DNA from: Cladorhizidae sp. MBARI D1340-BT2
Lineage: Eukaryota > Porifera > Demospongiae > Poecilosclerida > Cladorhizidae
Assembly (NCBI GenBank): GCA_028752905.1
Contig: JAQNBH010000014.1
Coordinates: forward strand, 26,794,168-26,858,167
DNA length: 64,000 nucleotides
Direction of reading: 5' to 3'
Part shown: in pieces, positions 35,946 through 47,404 of the stretch
How positions within the stretch are numbered: position 1 is the stretch's first letter
Layout of the letters: every line of letters begins with the position of its first letter
Made by a program: the position numbers and the translations under genes
Notes under the pieces: model-generated
The model's input: the letters and a program-made list of their open reading frames with translations, nothing else
Told to the model about the DNA's origin: nothing
Databases searched by the model: none

Positions 35946-36096
35946 GAAGCATGGAAGAGGAAGAGAAAGAAGGAGGAGGGGGAGGTGGAGGAGGAGGTGG
36001 AGAAGGAGGAGGAAGGGGAGGAGGAGGAAGAGGAGGAGGAAGTAGGAGGGGGAAGGAGGGGGAAGGGGAGGAGTAAGGGGAGGAGGAGAAGGGGAA
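35946..36096 (+). repeat. Polypurine (GGA)n tract
   Basis: About 150 bases almost purely G and A on the plus strand, an imperfect GGA/GGAGAA microsatellite. Confidence 0.85.
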
Positions 36097-38555
36097 AATG
36101 TCTTCATAAAATATGTATAAAAGAACAAATATGTTCTTAGTGTTGGTGAGTGAACTGAACCATTACTGGGGAGTTGGATGTATTGCTGCACGTGGATGTG
36201 TATCTATCATATATCCATGTAGCTATGCACTCACTATATATTCACCTGCAATAAATATGATGTCTGTTATGAATAAAATGGACTGATGTAAACTGGAAAT
36301 GGTCACCTTATTATGAGACAACATTCAAAGGTCAAGGAAAATAACTGGCTGCATAGGAGTGTTGGCTAGTTAGTAACTGCCATGACAAGGGTGCTGGAAT
36401 CATTCCACTATGACATAGCTACCCAATTCTTTGACAAAGTAGAAAAATCCTGGCAAGGCAAAAATGCCATTCCTTGCATTTATTGGTGGATGCTGCTCTC
36501 TCAGACAGCAAGTGCAGAAGAGAACTGGCTACATAATGAGTTGGTATATGTAGAAGGTAGACAACCGACTGCACATGTCAAACAAGAGATATGCTATACT
36601 GAGCATATAAATACCATCTAGAGAGCGAAATATCAAAAGCATAAGTTTGTGTAAGCTATTGCATGGTCTTCTCTGCTGTAGTGCTCTGACAATCAGCCCG
36701 CAAGTCCTACCTAATGACCTCACCTTTAATGTCTTCCCACCTTAAGTTCATGGTTCATGGGAGGTCATTTCCGAGTAGTCCATTTTTCATGTCAATATCA
36801 ATTAGCCTAACATAACCCTGTTATTATTGCCTAGGCTAAGTCCCCCCCCCCCCCCACACACACACAATTTATCTTTCACCCTTTCCTCGTTAGGTTATCT
36901 GTTAGTTATCGGTGATTATGTATACTTCTCACCATCTAGAGGTCTCTGGAAGAGGATTGAGAAGCCAGGAAAATAACAACTTCTACTCTTATGGCAAAGT
37001 TTTATAACCTTTATATCCTTTTTAGTTTCATGGCCTTTGGAAATCTCCTAGCGATCTAATAAGCTATTCACCTAAGTGTAAAAGGCTTCATCTGAGATTT
37101 AGAAGCACATGTTAGTCTGTTGCCAGAAGCACTTCCCCTATTTGATTGCATACCTACATTGGCTAACTCAATGAAGTCTGACTCCCACACAAATGTTACC
37201 TCTAGATTGTTTTTTCTCTCATAATGGTGTAGAGATTGAAACAAACACAAAGCTGTGGCAGACCTCAGCTAGACATGACCATTATAGCCTTTGCTGCCTA
37301 CATGTGTACTAAGGTTGCAAGTGACTATATATAGGCACAGCTACATAACAATGTTACAGGAGCCTATATATAGGCACAAGGGCATGCAAAGTGTTAAAAA
37401 TACCCTCTATTGGCAATATTTCCCATATAAGCATTTGTCCATTTCATAACTAGTCGTCCTATTGTGCTGCAGGGCAAACGGTGCAACCTTGCCTAGTTAG
37501 GCATCCATACATGATATATTATGTGCACTTTCATAAAGGTATGAAACCAAATGCTTGGCAAAAGGCACCAAACAATGCCTTGCTTCGCAACTGGATTGAA
37601 GGAAGGAAACAAGACTCGACCCATGTAGACCACAAACAGATAGGTCCCTTTACCATTCAATATTATAACGTTTATCATTATACATATTGGTGGATATGAC
37701 TTCCTATATAAAAGGCTTATGTCTATTTGTATACAAACTACCAGAAATAGACCCACAAACTGTACATGGTCTGAATCAACATGAGCAGGAGATGGTTTTA
37801 GGAGAGAAAGAAAGATTTTCCAAATAAAAATTTTCAATTTATTCACTGGAGGCAAATAGCCATTTAGGCCATTTTTTTTTGTGGGAGGTAGTTCTCGATG
37901 CTTCAGCTATACCTGTGCATGTATTTTTCAGATTCCATGGAGGAAGTTCTTGACAAAGAGCCAGTTCTCAATGGATTCTGTACTCGCACTCTAAAACTCC
38001 CTCACAGAAGCAGAGTAGTGAGTTTTTTGGAGTAGGTGGTACACATTCTGAAGGTTGAAGATGTCTCATTTTCCTTACAGGTCCCTGCATCCCATACAAA
38101 ATATGCTACCCAAAAAGTGGAATTCTTTGGGCAGATACAATTCTGAATAAAAAAGGAGGAAAAATCTGAAACGAAGGAGTCTAGAAATCAGTAGGCCTTG
38201 GAACCACAAGCGCCAGGATGTTGTGATATCCGTGATTCAAATGTCAATTTGATTAGCAAAACGGATACGCTCGTACAGATAGTAAGTTCGTTGTGGTCTA
38301 CATTGGCACAATCTTGCTTCCTTTTTTTAATTAAAAGGTCAATCTAATCTAATTGTGTCAAATAAAAATAGTTTTTGTTTTTTGTTTAAGGTTTTTATTA
38401 TATTTGTTTGTTAAGTTTATTGGTGTTTCAGTTGAGCGCTAGTGAACTACACCAAGCGAGAGCTTTACAAGCTCAACTCAGAACTGGTATCCAAGGCTTT
38501 GTGACACATATCAGCACATGTGATGTCTTGCTGCTATTGTTGACTTGTACCCTTG
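36097..38555. other. Intergenic, nothing recognised
   Basis: Has a C-homopolymer plus (CA)n at 36842-36866 and a duplicated tatatataggcacag word (37320-37380). No exon with both borders was found. Confidence 0.45.
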
Positions 38556-39045
38556 TAGGGTCAGCTATTCCTAGGACCTGGTAACAGTTACCCAGAACTC
38601 CACTTGTTTTGTTACTATTGGAGTCAGCCCCCAGGTAGAGGGTCAGCTACAGCCTCCTTCAAGGACCTGGTAACAGTTGCCCAGGAGAACTCCACTTGTT
38701 TTGTCACTATTGGAGTCAGCCCCTAGGTAGAGGGTCAGCTACAGCCTCCTTCAAGGACCTGGTAACAGTTGCCCAGGAGAACTCCACTTGTTTTGTCACT
38801 ATTGGAGTCAGCCCCTAGGTAGAGGGTCAGCTACAGCCTTCTTCAAGGACTAGGTTACAGTTGCACAGGAGAACTCCACTTGTTTTGTTACTATTGGAGT
38901 CAGCCCCTAGGTTGAGGGTCAGCTACAGCCTCCTTCAAGGACTAGGTTACAGTTGCACAGGAGAACTACACTTGTTTTGTTACTATTGGAGTCAGCCCCT
39001 AGGTAGAGGGTCAGCTACTCATTCAAGGACCTGGTAACAGCTGCA
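38556..39045 (+). repeat. ~94-bp tandem array, 5 copies
   Basis: The unit includes aaggacctggtaacagttgc, ccaggagaactccacttgtt, ttgt.actattggagtcagc and ccctaggtagagggtcagct. The last copy is cut short. Diverged relatives lie at about 39085-39150 and 40213-40272, so the array is older than its cleanest copies. Confidence 0.85.
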
Positions 39046-41379
39046 TAGGAGCACACACTACCAACGAAACAGGAAAATTTTTTGGTGTTGGATCACCTAC
39101 AGCCTTTGAACTTATTAGCAGTTGCCTGGAGAATTCCATAAACAAACCAGCGGAACTGATATTATGGCACAAGTATTAGCCTGATTGCATCACTGATGAA
39201 AATACTCTCCTGAAGCTCTTCACCAACTGCTTTATTCCACAATTGACAAGCAGTATTTGCGAATGTGCATTGGAATATTTGATGTACTAAAGTTTATTTG
39301 GATGGATCTTTTGTATGCAAATTATGCGAGTGAGAATACAGAGAGAGACACAAGAACCAAAAATATTACTTTTTTAAATGATCAAAAAAATAAAGGAAAC
39401 TAGAGCATATCTTTGTAGACCACAACCACTTAAATGACCCTTTACCATTTAAAATCATATATACCAATTTTTTGTTTTATATGATTTTAAATGGTCAAGT
39501 GTCATCTAATTGATTGCGGTCTCATTTGGTGAGTGAGCTAGCCCTCAATGGAGAGTTGGATAGAAAACTTGGTATTGCATATCTATGTTATCTATGTATG
39601 TATTCAATGTAAATTCACCCGTAGAAGATATGAAGGGGTCACCCTCCTTAAATAAAACAGGGTTATATAAATCGGGAATGGTGATCATAGTGAAGAGAAC
39701 AATCGAGAGAATGGTATGGCCGCCAGCAAGGTAGACTTGAAGCTAAACTGCACTGGCTGCACACACTGCACAGCTTACTAGATAGCATGACAAGCCAGCC
39801 AGAAATAGGACAAATAACACCAAGACCTTCTTCAACAAACTCCTGCACCTCCAAAACCACCTCTCATATAAGCCAAAAAAATTAAATTTGCTGCATGGGC
39901 AGATGAAAATGAGCGGCATAGTTAATAGCCAACAGGAAAGGATAATGGACATAGTTACTCCGTTCATCAACATGCTCTAGCTTTTTTCTTCTTCTTCCCT
40001 CTCCACTCAATGCCTGGCATGTAATACTAGTAGGTACTCAGTCCCTTCCTTTATTTTTTGACCACTTGATATAATACAGTCGTTTGAAAACCAACATTTT
40101 GTTCCTGTTGTTGTTGTTGCTATTATTATTGTTTACAGAATCATTAAGATTGCGGCAAAATGAACAGGGCAAACCATTATCAGGTATGAACTACTCCTTC
40201 CTGTGTTATTAGTCGGCCAAGGATCAGTTTCAGCCTCTTTCAAAGACTTGGCAAAAGTTGCACAGGAGAACTCCATAACTATCAATCAATACCATGTTTA
40301 TATAATTCTCGTATATATAGTTTGTTTAAGTTTTTGTTTGAAGAAGATTGTTCACCACTAAATCAAGTGCTCTGCAGGTGTTCTATGTATTATAAAATAC
40401 AATGTGAGCTAGCCTATCATCAACAATTGTTGCTACCCACATCTTTTTGTTGCAAATGTGAAACAGACTAGTTATTTGGAAGATTTAGAGTATTATTATG
40501 GTGCTAAATTATTATGATTTGACCTATTATATGCAAGTTATGCAAGCTAGATCATAAAAGATCCTTGCTTATAAATTTCAAGTTATTTCAAAGTATTTAC
40601 AATTTTGAGGTCTGCCAGTTTGCTACTTTAGCGTAGGATCCAAGGCATGCGCCTGGGTGACTATTTGGGAAGCTGACACCATTTAAGCTGCTAAGAAGTT
40701 GCTAGTTAGTTGAGATGCATAGTCCCTGATAGATAGAGATATAGATCCTTGGAGATCAGTTTCTTTCACACTTTCTATGCTATTTTAGGTCTGCCAGTTT
40801 ACTACCATTTAATGAAGGATTAAAAGTAGAGTGAGAATCTTGAAGTTAATATTGGTGGAACATCTTTAGGCAGCCAGGAAGCCACTGAGGTGAGTTTTAA
40901 TTGAAATATGAGCATTCTATTTTTAGTTATCTGCCTAATGAGTGGGTAAAACCAATTTAGCGAGTATTAGTTTACTCCATGATATTTATGTTTCACAGTC
41001 ACAAAATCTTTTGGGAAGGAGGGGGTTGAGAGGGAAGGATCTCTGTATTATCACTTTTCTTGTGGTGATAATCGCTACTTATAATATGGCACATTTGTAT
41101 GTGCCAGAGGTATAGAGATTATGTGATTGACATCATATGCATAGCAACAGAAGTTACTAGATGCTATATTGAGAGCCATTTGGAAGAAGCCAATTTGAAA
41201 TTAAGGTATTATTGTCTCCATCAAGTTCAACTCTGTCTCATAGCATGATCTCTAACTTTAGCAAGAGGGCATGCTGGGATCACATAGTACTTCATGGTAT
41301 ATCAGGAACTAGCCTTCTGTTTTTCTTATCCAGGAATCTTAAAAGAAAAAGAGAGCAAGAGTCTCATCACCCAGTGCGG
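39046..41379. other. Intergenic with two decayed copies of the 94-bp unit
   Basis: See the 94-bp array for the relatives. An inverted pair around accatttaaaatcatata (39447) and atgattttaaatggtc (39480) forms a short hairpin. No gene is supported. Confidence 0.45.
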
Positions 41380-42308
41380 TCACTTAAGCAGAGTAATACT
41401 CTTTCGATTACAGGAGAGATCGGCATAACAAACAGACCAGCAGCCACTCATGAGGCATGTGCCTCTCAATATATGGTGAGTAGTAACTGCTGTTACTACG
41501 ATCTGTGACAAATACACATGATTTATATTGGCATTATATACAATTGAGATGAATAAAATCGCATGATTTTGTTAATCACTTACTGATGACAAATGAACAA
41601 CCTTCTCAGAATCACAGCAGTTTGACATTACCTGATTATTGTCGCTGAAGATTTGCATTGCACTTTCAGTGAATGCCAAGATGCAGCAAGAGTGCTTATT
41701 GGTGTACTTCCTTGCAAACTGCCGCAGATTGGATGCAAATGTACGCTGCTTGCCGACAAATTTATCCATCAATATTTTGCTTCCTTCAAAATCAGAGTAA
41801 TGCGTTATGGTCCCAGAGCCATAAAACTATTACAAATAAACCAGAAAAAATGTACAATAAAGGTATGGGGTGTTCACTAATTGTATTACAGGATGCACTT
41901 TTGGGACCTAGATGATCACATTTTTCCCCACGGCAACCAATATTTGCCTACCAGTGTAATTGTTATTGGAAGTTGCATTTAACCATTTCCTGAGAATGTC
42001 TCACATACTGACAATTCAAAAATCCAAATTTACCTTCACAGAGAAGGAGACACTAAACTTTTCCCCTTTGCCCATATTAGTACTTAGACTAGGAATAGTC
42101 CGATGTGATGACGTGGAATGGAGTTCCAAAAGTCCCAATTGAGATTCTCGTGGAAGTGATGATGTGGACATAAGAGATGCCATGGAGTATTTTGACTTAG
42201 ACTTGGTGTAGGCCACTTTCATGGCTTCTATCATCATGTCTACAGGCATTTTTGTAGAACTGTTCTGTGGCTGCAATGATGCTTCGGTGGATTCCTGCTT
42301 TTTTACCT
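41380..42308 (-). CDS. Unrecognised small protein gene, 3 exons (~177 aa)
   Basis: Exons 42308-42034, 41826-41632 and 41502-41380 have GT..AG borders (ttctag..GTAAAT, gtaatag..GTAATG, tttgtcacag) and join in phase 0. With ATG at 42249 the product is 72 + 65 + 40 residues and a TGA. Exon 1 is open upstream of the ATG to its acceptor, so a 5' exon could extend it. Exon 1 is Ser-rich (SMASLMSTSSLPRESQLGLL). Exon 2 is compact and basic (KQRTFASNLRQFARKYTNKH, then CCILAFTESAMQIFSDNN), faintly like a MADS-type fold but not assignable. Exon 3 is the least certain, because an antisense open stretch with its own splice-like borders (41329-41474, +) overlaps it. Upstream at 42441-42448 lies TGCGCATG, suggesting a nearby promoter. 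Confidence 0.5.
41632..41826 (-). CDS. Small gene, exon 2 (65 codons)
   Basis: Best supported part of the gene: open in phase 0 from acceptor to donor, with amino-acid content typical of a folded domain (aromatic residues, KFVGKQRTF, two adjacent cysteines). Flanking introns are about 207 and 129 bases. Confidence 0.55.
42034..42308 (-). CDS. Small gene, exon 1 with likely start ATG at 42249
   Basis: The acceptor gctgtgttctag and donor GTGAAG|GTAAAT are good. In-frame codons upstream of the ATG (VKKQESTEASLQPQ) may be coding if a 5' exon exists. A possible 5' exon donor GGAAG|GTGAGC sits at about 42475. Confidence 0.55.
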
Positions 42309-42440
42309 CTAGAACACAGCCCTAACACATGTTATTGTCTTAGTCTTCCAGGAAGCTGTAGTTCACCGAGAAGCCGTTGTGCACACCAGTCTAAAACGCC
42401 ATAAATGAATCTCACTGCGTTATGGTAACGAAAATCCTAC

Positions 42441-42448
42441 TGCGCATG
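42441..42448. promoter_or_regulatory. TGCGCATG, NRF-1-like half site
   Basis: This word, rare in an AT-rich genome, lies about 190 bases upstream of the putative ATG of the minus-strand gene. It also occurs at 23243, 58908 and 61444. Site identity is inferred from the vertebrate consensus. Confidence 0.3.
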
Positions 42449-42516
42449 TCTGCCGCGAACCTGTGGTGACGCTCACCTTCCGCACGCTAGCGCAGAGGAT
42501 AATATTTCCTCCCATA

Positions 42517-42636
42517 GATGTATGTATATATGTGTGTATATATTATACATGTGTGTATGTATGTACATGTGTATGTGTGTATATATGTGTACATGGGTGT
42601 ATGTGTATACGTATGTATGTATATATATGTCCACAA
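42517..42636. repeat. (TATG)n/(TGTA)n microsatellite
   Basis: Imperfect tetranucleotide and TA/TG repeats; open frames in it are artefacts. Confidence 0.85.
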
Positions 42637-42649
42637 GTTGCGAGGACGC

Positions 42650-44990
42650 CGGCCCTGGCTGGTCTCGTCTACCCTCTTCCTTAGACTCTGCTACCATCTA
42701 CCCAACATTAGACCTATTCTCCCTTCATTATCTCCATTTTTTTCTTCTGTTACCCACTCTTCAGCCCCTTCCATGTTCTAATCTTCCTCAAACTTCCCAC
42801 AGTAAGAAATGCACAATCTCAACACCTTCAACACAAAGCTCACACCTACCATCCTGACGCATACTAGACATCTCCTTGCACCCAAGAGTCTTGCTGGTGC
42901 TATCCTCAACCTAAATCTTAATCTCATTTCTCTTTTGCCACCGAATCCTTAGCTAACTTTTACCATCTTATAGTGAATTTCTCTCCTACCTCTACCACCA
43001 CCCTTCCTCATGAAATTGCTCTCGCAATACCTCCATATTGCATGTGAACCTACTCTCTCCAACTCCCAAACTCCTTTTCAGCTCCACCCACCAACCTGAA
43101 TTATCACTTAACAGTACTTTTATCTTCACTGCAATCTCCATCCTAAATACAGTTTCTTTTCTTCCCTTCTCTCCTCCAGCCCAGGTTCCCTCTTACTGCA
43201 AACCTTGCAACTCTCTTATTCCCTCCCGCTGGTTTCCTACCAATGTTCTTTTAAATTCTTCAAATATTTACATTCCTCTTCAACCACAAATCATCTCTCC
43301 ACATAGTATCATATGCCTTACATCCAGAAAAGCCATTGCACCTGTGAAGTCATAATATCACACACACCCCTCAATACTAGGAACTGGTCAGCACATCCTC
43401 TCCATAGCCTAAATCCACCCTGACTCTTCTATGCTTCTACAAACCTACAGAGTGTCTGCCAACATCCTTGCCATCCCTTTTGGCACACAATTTCCCAGAG
43501 CTGTGTCCTGGTAATTACTAGTTACCTCCTCATCCCCAGCTTTAAATAGTGGCACAAAACAACTCTCTCTCCAATCTTCGAGCCAATACTTAGACCCCAT
43601 CACCAAATTAACAAGGACACAGCACCACAACCATCTTATTCCCACTGTACTTCAACATCTCATTCATCAGGACCAGGACTCTCCAATCCTCTTCACAATA
43701 ATGTACATTTTCCTGGAATCCAACTTACTGCATCACCCAGTTCACTTCTTTACCCTTAGATTTTAGGTTGTCAATCAGAACATTCTCCCTTTGACCTGTA
43801 CACCCACCCTAATCCTTCACAATGCTTGGCTAAAACATCTTTCCTCTTCTCCACTACAACCCCATTTTCCTCTTTAATTCTCTGAATTTGACATGGCTTC
43901 TTCTTTCTTTTTAAATCAGCCAAAAATAACTTGCAGAGTCCCTCCTTGCTCTTTAACCTTTCCTATTGTCACCTTCCTCAGCCTCTTCTTTCCCCCCCCC
44001 CCAATTTAATCAACCTCTTCACATGACTTCTTGCACGCTTATATTCCTCCCATTGCTGTAATAATCCTTTTCACCTCATTGCCGCTCATAGATTCTCTAA
44101 GCTTCCTACAGGATACGTTACATGTTTGGATGGCTACTTCAATCTCATGATACCAGCAGCCTTTAGAACTGTCCGTTACTTTTTTCCTTGCCACCCAAAA
44201 CACAATATTTCTTTGTTGTACACCTTCTTTGTCCTTTCCAATCCCTAGTAGCTACTGCCATACATTCCTCCCTCCTCTAAAAACTTTGAACATTCCCTGT
44301 TGGTATTCTTCTCATTCTATCTTACCATCAACCTTCCATATTCTTACCACACCCGTATTAGCCAGAATAGGTTCTCCACTGTCCTCAATCACCATCTTAT
44401 CCATAACCAGCCCCTTTCACAGCAAGACATAATCTATCGCTGACCTCCTCTTTCTCATCTCCCAAGTCCACCTTCCACTACACTGTGATAACCGATTCCT
44501 GACATGAAAATTACATATTCCAACCGGACCCAACAACCTCCTACCATTCCTGTTAGGTGACTGTCCTTCCCCTAACCCTACATGAACAATCACCCATCAC
44601 TAGTACCCCAAAACCTACTTCCTCAAACATCTTCTGATTCCATATGCTTCATCCCTTTTGGATTAACATACCATGCCAACTATCACACTGGTTCCCTCCG
44701 CTACTTTCAATTCCACCAAACATAGCTCCTTCAATCCTCAGTTTCAGCCTAGACCTGATGTTCTTCTTAACCAACAATCCTACTCCACCGCTTGCATGTT
44801 TGCCCCATATCCTATCATGCCCAAATCAATCATATCCAGGGAACTCAACTTCCCCTCTCCCCCTCTCTCCTGCAAAACTGTTTCTGCCACCCCGAGCACA
44901 CCTAAATCTTCAACACACACTTAACATCCACTTCTCTCGACCACCATCCTCTACACTTTAGAAAACCCACACTTAAAACTTAGGCACCTC
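42650..44990 (-). mobile_element. Decayed non-LTR retrotransposon (LINE): endonuclease then reverse transcriptase
   Basis: Minus strand, read across frames. At about 44730-44830 there is HASGGVGLLVKKNIRSRLKL, the GGVGLLVK block of an AP-type endonuclease. At 43445-43600 there is WRESCFVPLFKAGDEE..SNYQ, the W....VPLFK.GD....NYR block of LINE reverse transcriptase. At about 43280-43340 there is KAYDTMWRDDLWLK, the (LDV)xKAYDTVWR motif. The spacing and order (EN to RT, 5' to 3' on the minus strand) fit one element of about 2.3 kb. Many stops and frameshifts mean it is inactive. The 3' end merges with the TATG microsatellite, and neither end is sharp. Confidence 0.75.
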
Positions 44991-45103
44991 CCTGCATCAC
45001 ATTTCATTAGAACATCATGCCGATATATATTTTGACTCTTAATTGTTCATTTTATGTCTATTTATTGCTCAATATGTTAATTATGCTTATTGCTCCATGT
45101 GAC

Positions 45104-45132
45104 GGGGGTGGGGGTGGGGGTGGGGGGGGGGG
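45104..45132 (+). other. G-quadruplex-prone tract
   Basis: Runs of five G separated by single T, then a run of eleven G: an ideal four-tract motif on the plus strand. Confidence 0.7.
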
Positions 45133-45294
45133 ATGTATATTAGATGTGATCTCACTAGTTTTCTATTTGTGCGACAATACTGTGTCAAATCAGAGCTACA
45201 AGGTCATATTACATAAATAAATTCATATGCTTTCTCTTCGTTGGTATCATCTCAGCCATATTTGGATTTTGACTACCCATAGAATGGCTTTCTC

Positions 45295-45398
45295 GATAAT
45301 CAACTTAAATTTACACACTCGACGTTTAAGCTAGATGCTCTATTAGGCCGGAGCATCTAGCCGAAATGTCGATGAGTAAATTTAAGTTGATTATCGAT
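45295..45398. repeat. Hairpin element, copy D (near-perfect palindrome)
   Basis: Left arm 45295-45340 (gataatcaacttaaattta .. ctagatgctc) is the reverse complement of right arm 45351-45398 (gagcatctagccgaaatgtc .. aagttgattatcgat), with a 10-base spacer. It equals two head-to-head copies of the element. Confidence 0.7.
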
Positions 45399-45459
45399 CT
45401 GTACTATGCCAACTGAGAGTTCATTAAAAGTATTTACAAATTGCTCGAGTACACTGTTC

Positions 45460-46254
45460 ATTCAGCATAATTTAATTAGCTTGAACTTTCTGGCCAGGTC
45501 AGCTAAAGGCAAGCAATAGATATGTGTAATCTTTGATGAATCAGTTATAATAACCAGTAAATTCAAGCAAGAAGTGCCCTTACTTGCTTCTTGGATCAAG
45601 TAGACACAGCTCTTCTTTGCAAACTGGCTTTTGTTGTGAAACTTGCCTTCCCACAATCTTGTAAATATTACTTCAAAGTGCTTGAGATGCTCCTCCCAAT
45701 TGAAAATTACAAATATACAGCAGTGAGTGCCTTTAATCCCTATAGGAGTATGTCCATCATAATAATCTGGAAGCTTGTTGGTACCCCTGCTAGAGCAAAT
45801 GGCATTGGAATTGTCCTTCTTGAGTAATATGTGCAGCTTTGGGTCAATCTTTTTTTCCTGCTACTGGTACTTGCCAATATCCACTAGTGAGATCTAAAGA
45901 TGTAAGGTATTTAACTGCCTGCTTGTTAATTGCATTATCAATGTGGGGGCAGAGGTTTAGCATCCATTTGTGAGATAGACACCAGTAGTCTATATACACA
46001 TAGGCACAAAGTGTCTTCCTTATACTGGTGCTATCATCTCTTTTAGGACTCAATCTCGTAACCCTATTCAGCATTTGTATTTGGTAGATGCTTGAGGTAT
46101 CTAACAGCTTGCAAGCAAAAAGAAATGGCAGCAAATTGTGCCAGTCCTCTGCAGCTGCTTGTGACTTCAATATTTTGTTGAAACCTTCCCACTCACCCAT
46201 CAGTTTGAGAAATAGTTGGGAGTGAGTTGATGATGGCATTTCATAGTCAGCCAA
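45460..46254 (-). pseudogene. Ty3/gypsy reverse transcriptase remnant
   Basis: On the minus strand, from 46254: an upstream segment with SQLFLKLMGEWEGFNKIL, then LNPRV-type sequence around KRDDST, PHIDNAINK and TSLDLTSGYWQVPVAGKD (about 45850-45910), the RT motif LDLxSGYWQV. Further down, in shifted frames, come MPFALAGVPTSFQIIM (cf. MPFGLxNAPATFQ), TAVYL where YLDD should be, and KASFTTKASLQRRAV. Stops and frameshifts, and the loss of YxDD, show that it is dead. It has the usual Ty3/gypsy RT order. The neighbouring integrase at 46.6 kb faces the other way. Confidence 0.75.
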
Positions 46255-46361
46255 CTGCAGCTGCTTGTGACTTCAATATTTTGTTGAAACCTTCCCACTC
46301 ACCCTCAGTTTGAGAAATAGTTGGGAGTGAGTTGATGATGGCATTTCATAGTCAGCCAAGA
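46149..46361. repeat. ~108-bp tandem duplication inside the gypsy remnant
   Basis: The segment from cagctgcttgtgacttcaat to gcatttcatagtcagccaa occurs twice in tandem (46149 and 46257) with a single 1-base difference (cacccatcag/caccctcag). The near identity suggests a recent duplication in an old element. Confidence 0.85.
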
Positions 46362-46639
46362 AAGGAGGAGATTTACTAGACCAGAGAAGAGGATGACCGG
46401 AAAACAGCAGCAGTTAATAATCAGGAAATATTTCATACTGGATTCATTTTCTGACCACTCCTTAGACATCCTAGCAGAGAAAATGAAGGATCTCCCAGAG
46501 TCTGATGAGACATTAGTGGATGTGAGACAAGCTTTCAGTGGGGAATTGACTCAAGTTTATTCAGAAAAGAAAACTTGCTGTGTAGGAGATGGATACGAGG
46601 AGGGAAGAATGAGACAGCAGATGTAAATCAACTCATACT

Positions 46640-46990
46640 TCCCTGCCATTTTGCTGTACTTAACCTTGCTCTTCTTGCTGGTCATTTGGGTGGGAACAAA
46701 ACCACACAGAAGATTCACAGATGATTTTATTGGCCAACTATCTAGAGAGATGTTGTGAGTTACTGCAGAAACTGCACTAAGTGTCAGAAGGCAGGGAATC
46801 AGAAAGTGAGGAGAGCTCCACTCATACAATAGTCCATTATATGAGAGCCTTACTTGGGAATTGTTACGGACTTTATTGGTACCCTTTCACAAAGCGGAGC
46901 AGGTTATCAGTTTATACTCGTTTGTGATTATACAGCTCAGTTTCCAGAGGTAGCAAAATTGACACAGAATATGTGCTCATTCATTAGAAC
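46640..46990 (+). pseudogene. Ty3/gypsy integrase remnant, opposite orientation
   Basis: Plus strand: the zinc-binding HHCC module (GHLGGNKTTQKI, YCRNCTKCQKA) is followed by VTDFIGTL, holding the first catalytic Asp, and CDYTAQFPEV, holding the second. At least four stop codons interrupt it, and the third catalytic residue (Glu) region is missing. Reading direction is opposite to the flanking protease and RT remnants. Confidence 0.75.
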
Positions 46991-47104
46991 ATGTGCTCAC
47001 GTGCACCCCAAGATTGCTGAGGTGCATACGAGCACATCCACATGGAGTGCCTACTTGGCTGAACAGTTAGAGTCGTTTCTGGGTCTGATTCCTGTTGCTT
47101 AGCT

Positions 47105-47404
47105 TGAGCTCAAGTAGTAACCACAAGTGTCATATTGTTCATTTCAGCATTCACTGTGCTTCGAACATCTTTGTCTAAGAGGTCATTAAGTTCTTCAACA
47201 TTTGTCCCCACCAGTACTGAAACTGGCAATGTTTCCGATACCTACAAATTGTTTGAAGACTTTCCCATCTACTTCCACAGTCACTTCTGCTATTGGATAT
47301 AATAAACTATATCCATGAGCACATCGAAGTGTAACGGCTTCTCCTGGTAAAAATTTCTCAGATCTTTTATGCACACACATGCAAATGTGGTTATTGTGGT
47401 ACAA
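47105..47404 (-). pseudogene. Ty3/gypsy protease-end remnant
   Basis: Minus strand, two frames: EVTVEVDGKVFKQFVGIGN in one and LPVSVLVGTNVEELNDLL in the next, matching the carboxy half of gypsy retropepsin domains (..V.V.G......V.......PVLLGTN). The catalytic D(S/T)G is not found. It lies upstream of the RT remnant in minus-strand order, as expected, but the reversed integrase lies between. Confidence 0.5.

Noticed and set aside
35925..36191. Glu/Lys/Gly-rich or Leu/Pro-rich open frames
   Set aside because: Translation of the polypurine tract; no splice or start context.
42518..42697. Tyr/Val/Cys-rich frames around the TATG microsatellite
   Set aside because: Repeat translation; no domain.
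43038..44961. Plus-strand Pro/Ser-rich open frames of 60-105 codons
   Set aside because: Antisense of the minus-strand LINE, which carries the recognisable endonuclease and RT motifs.
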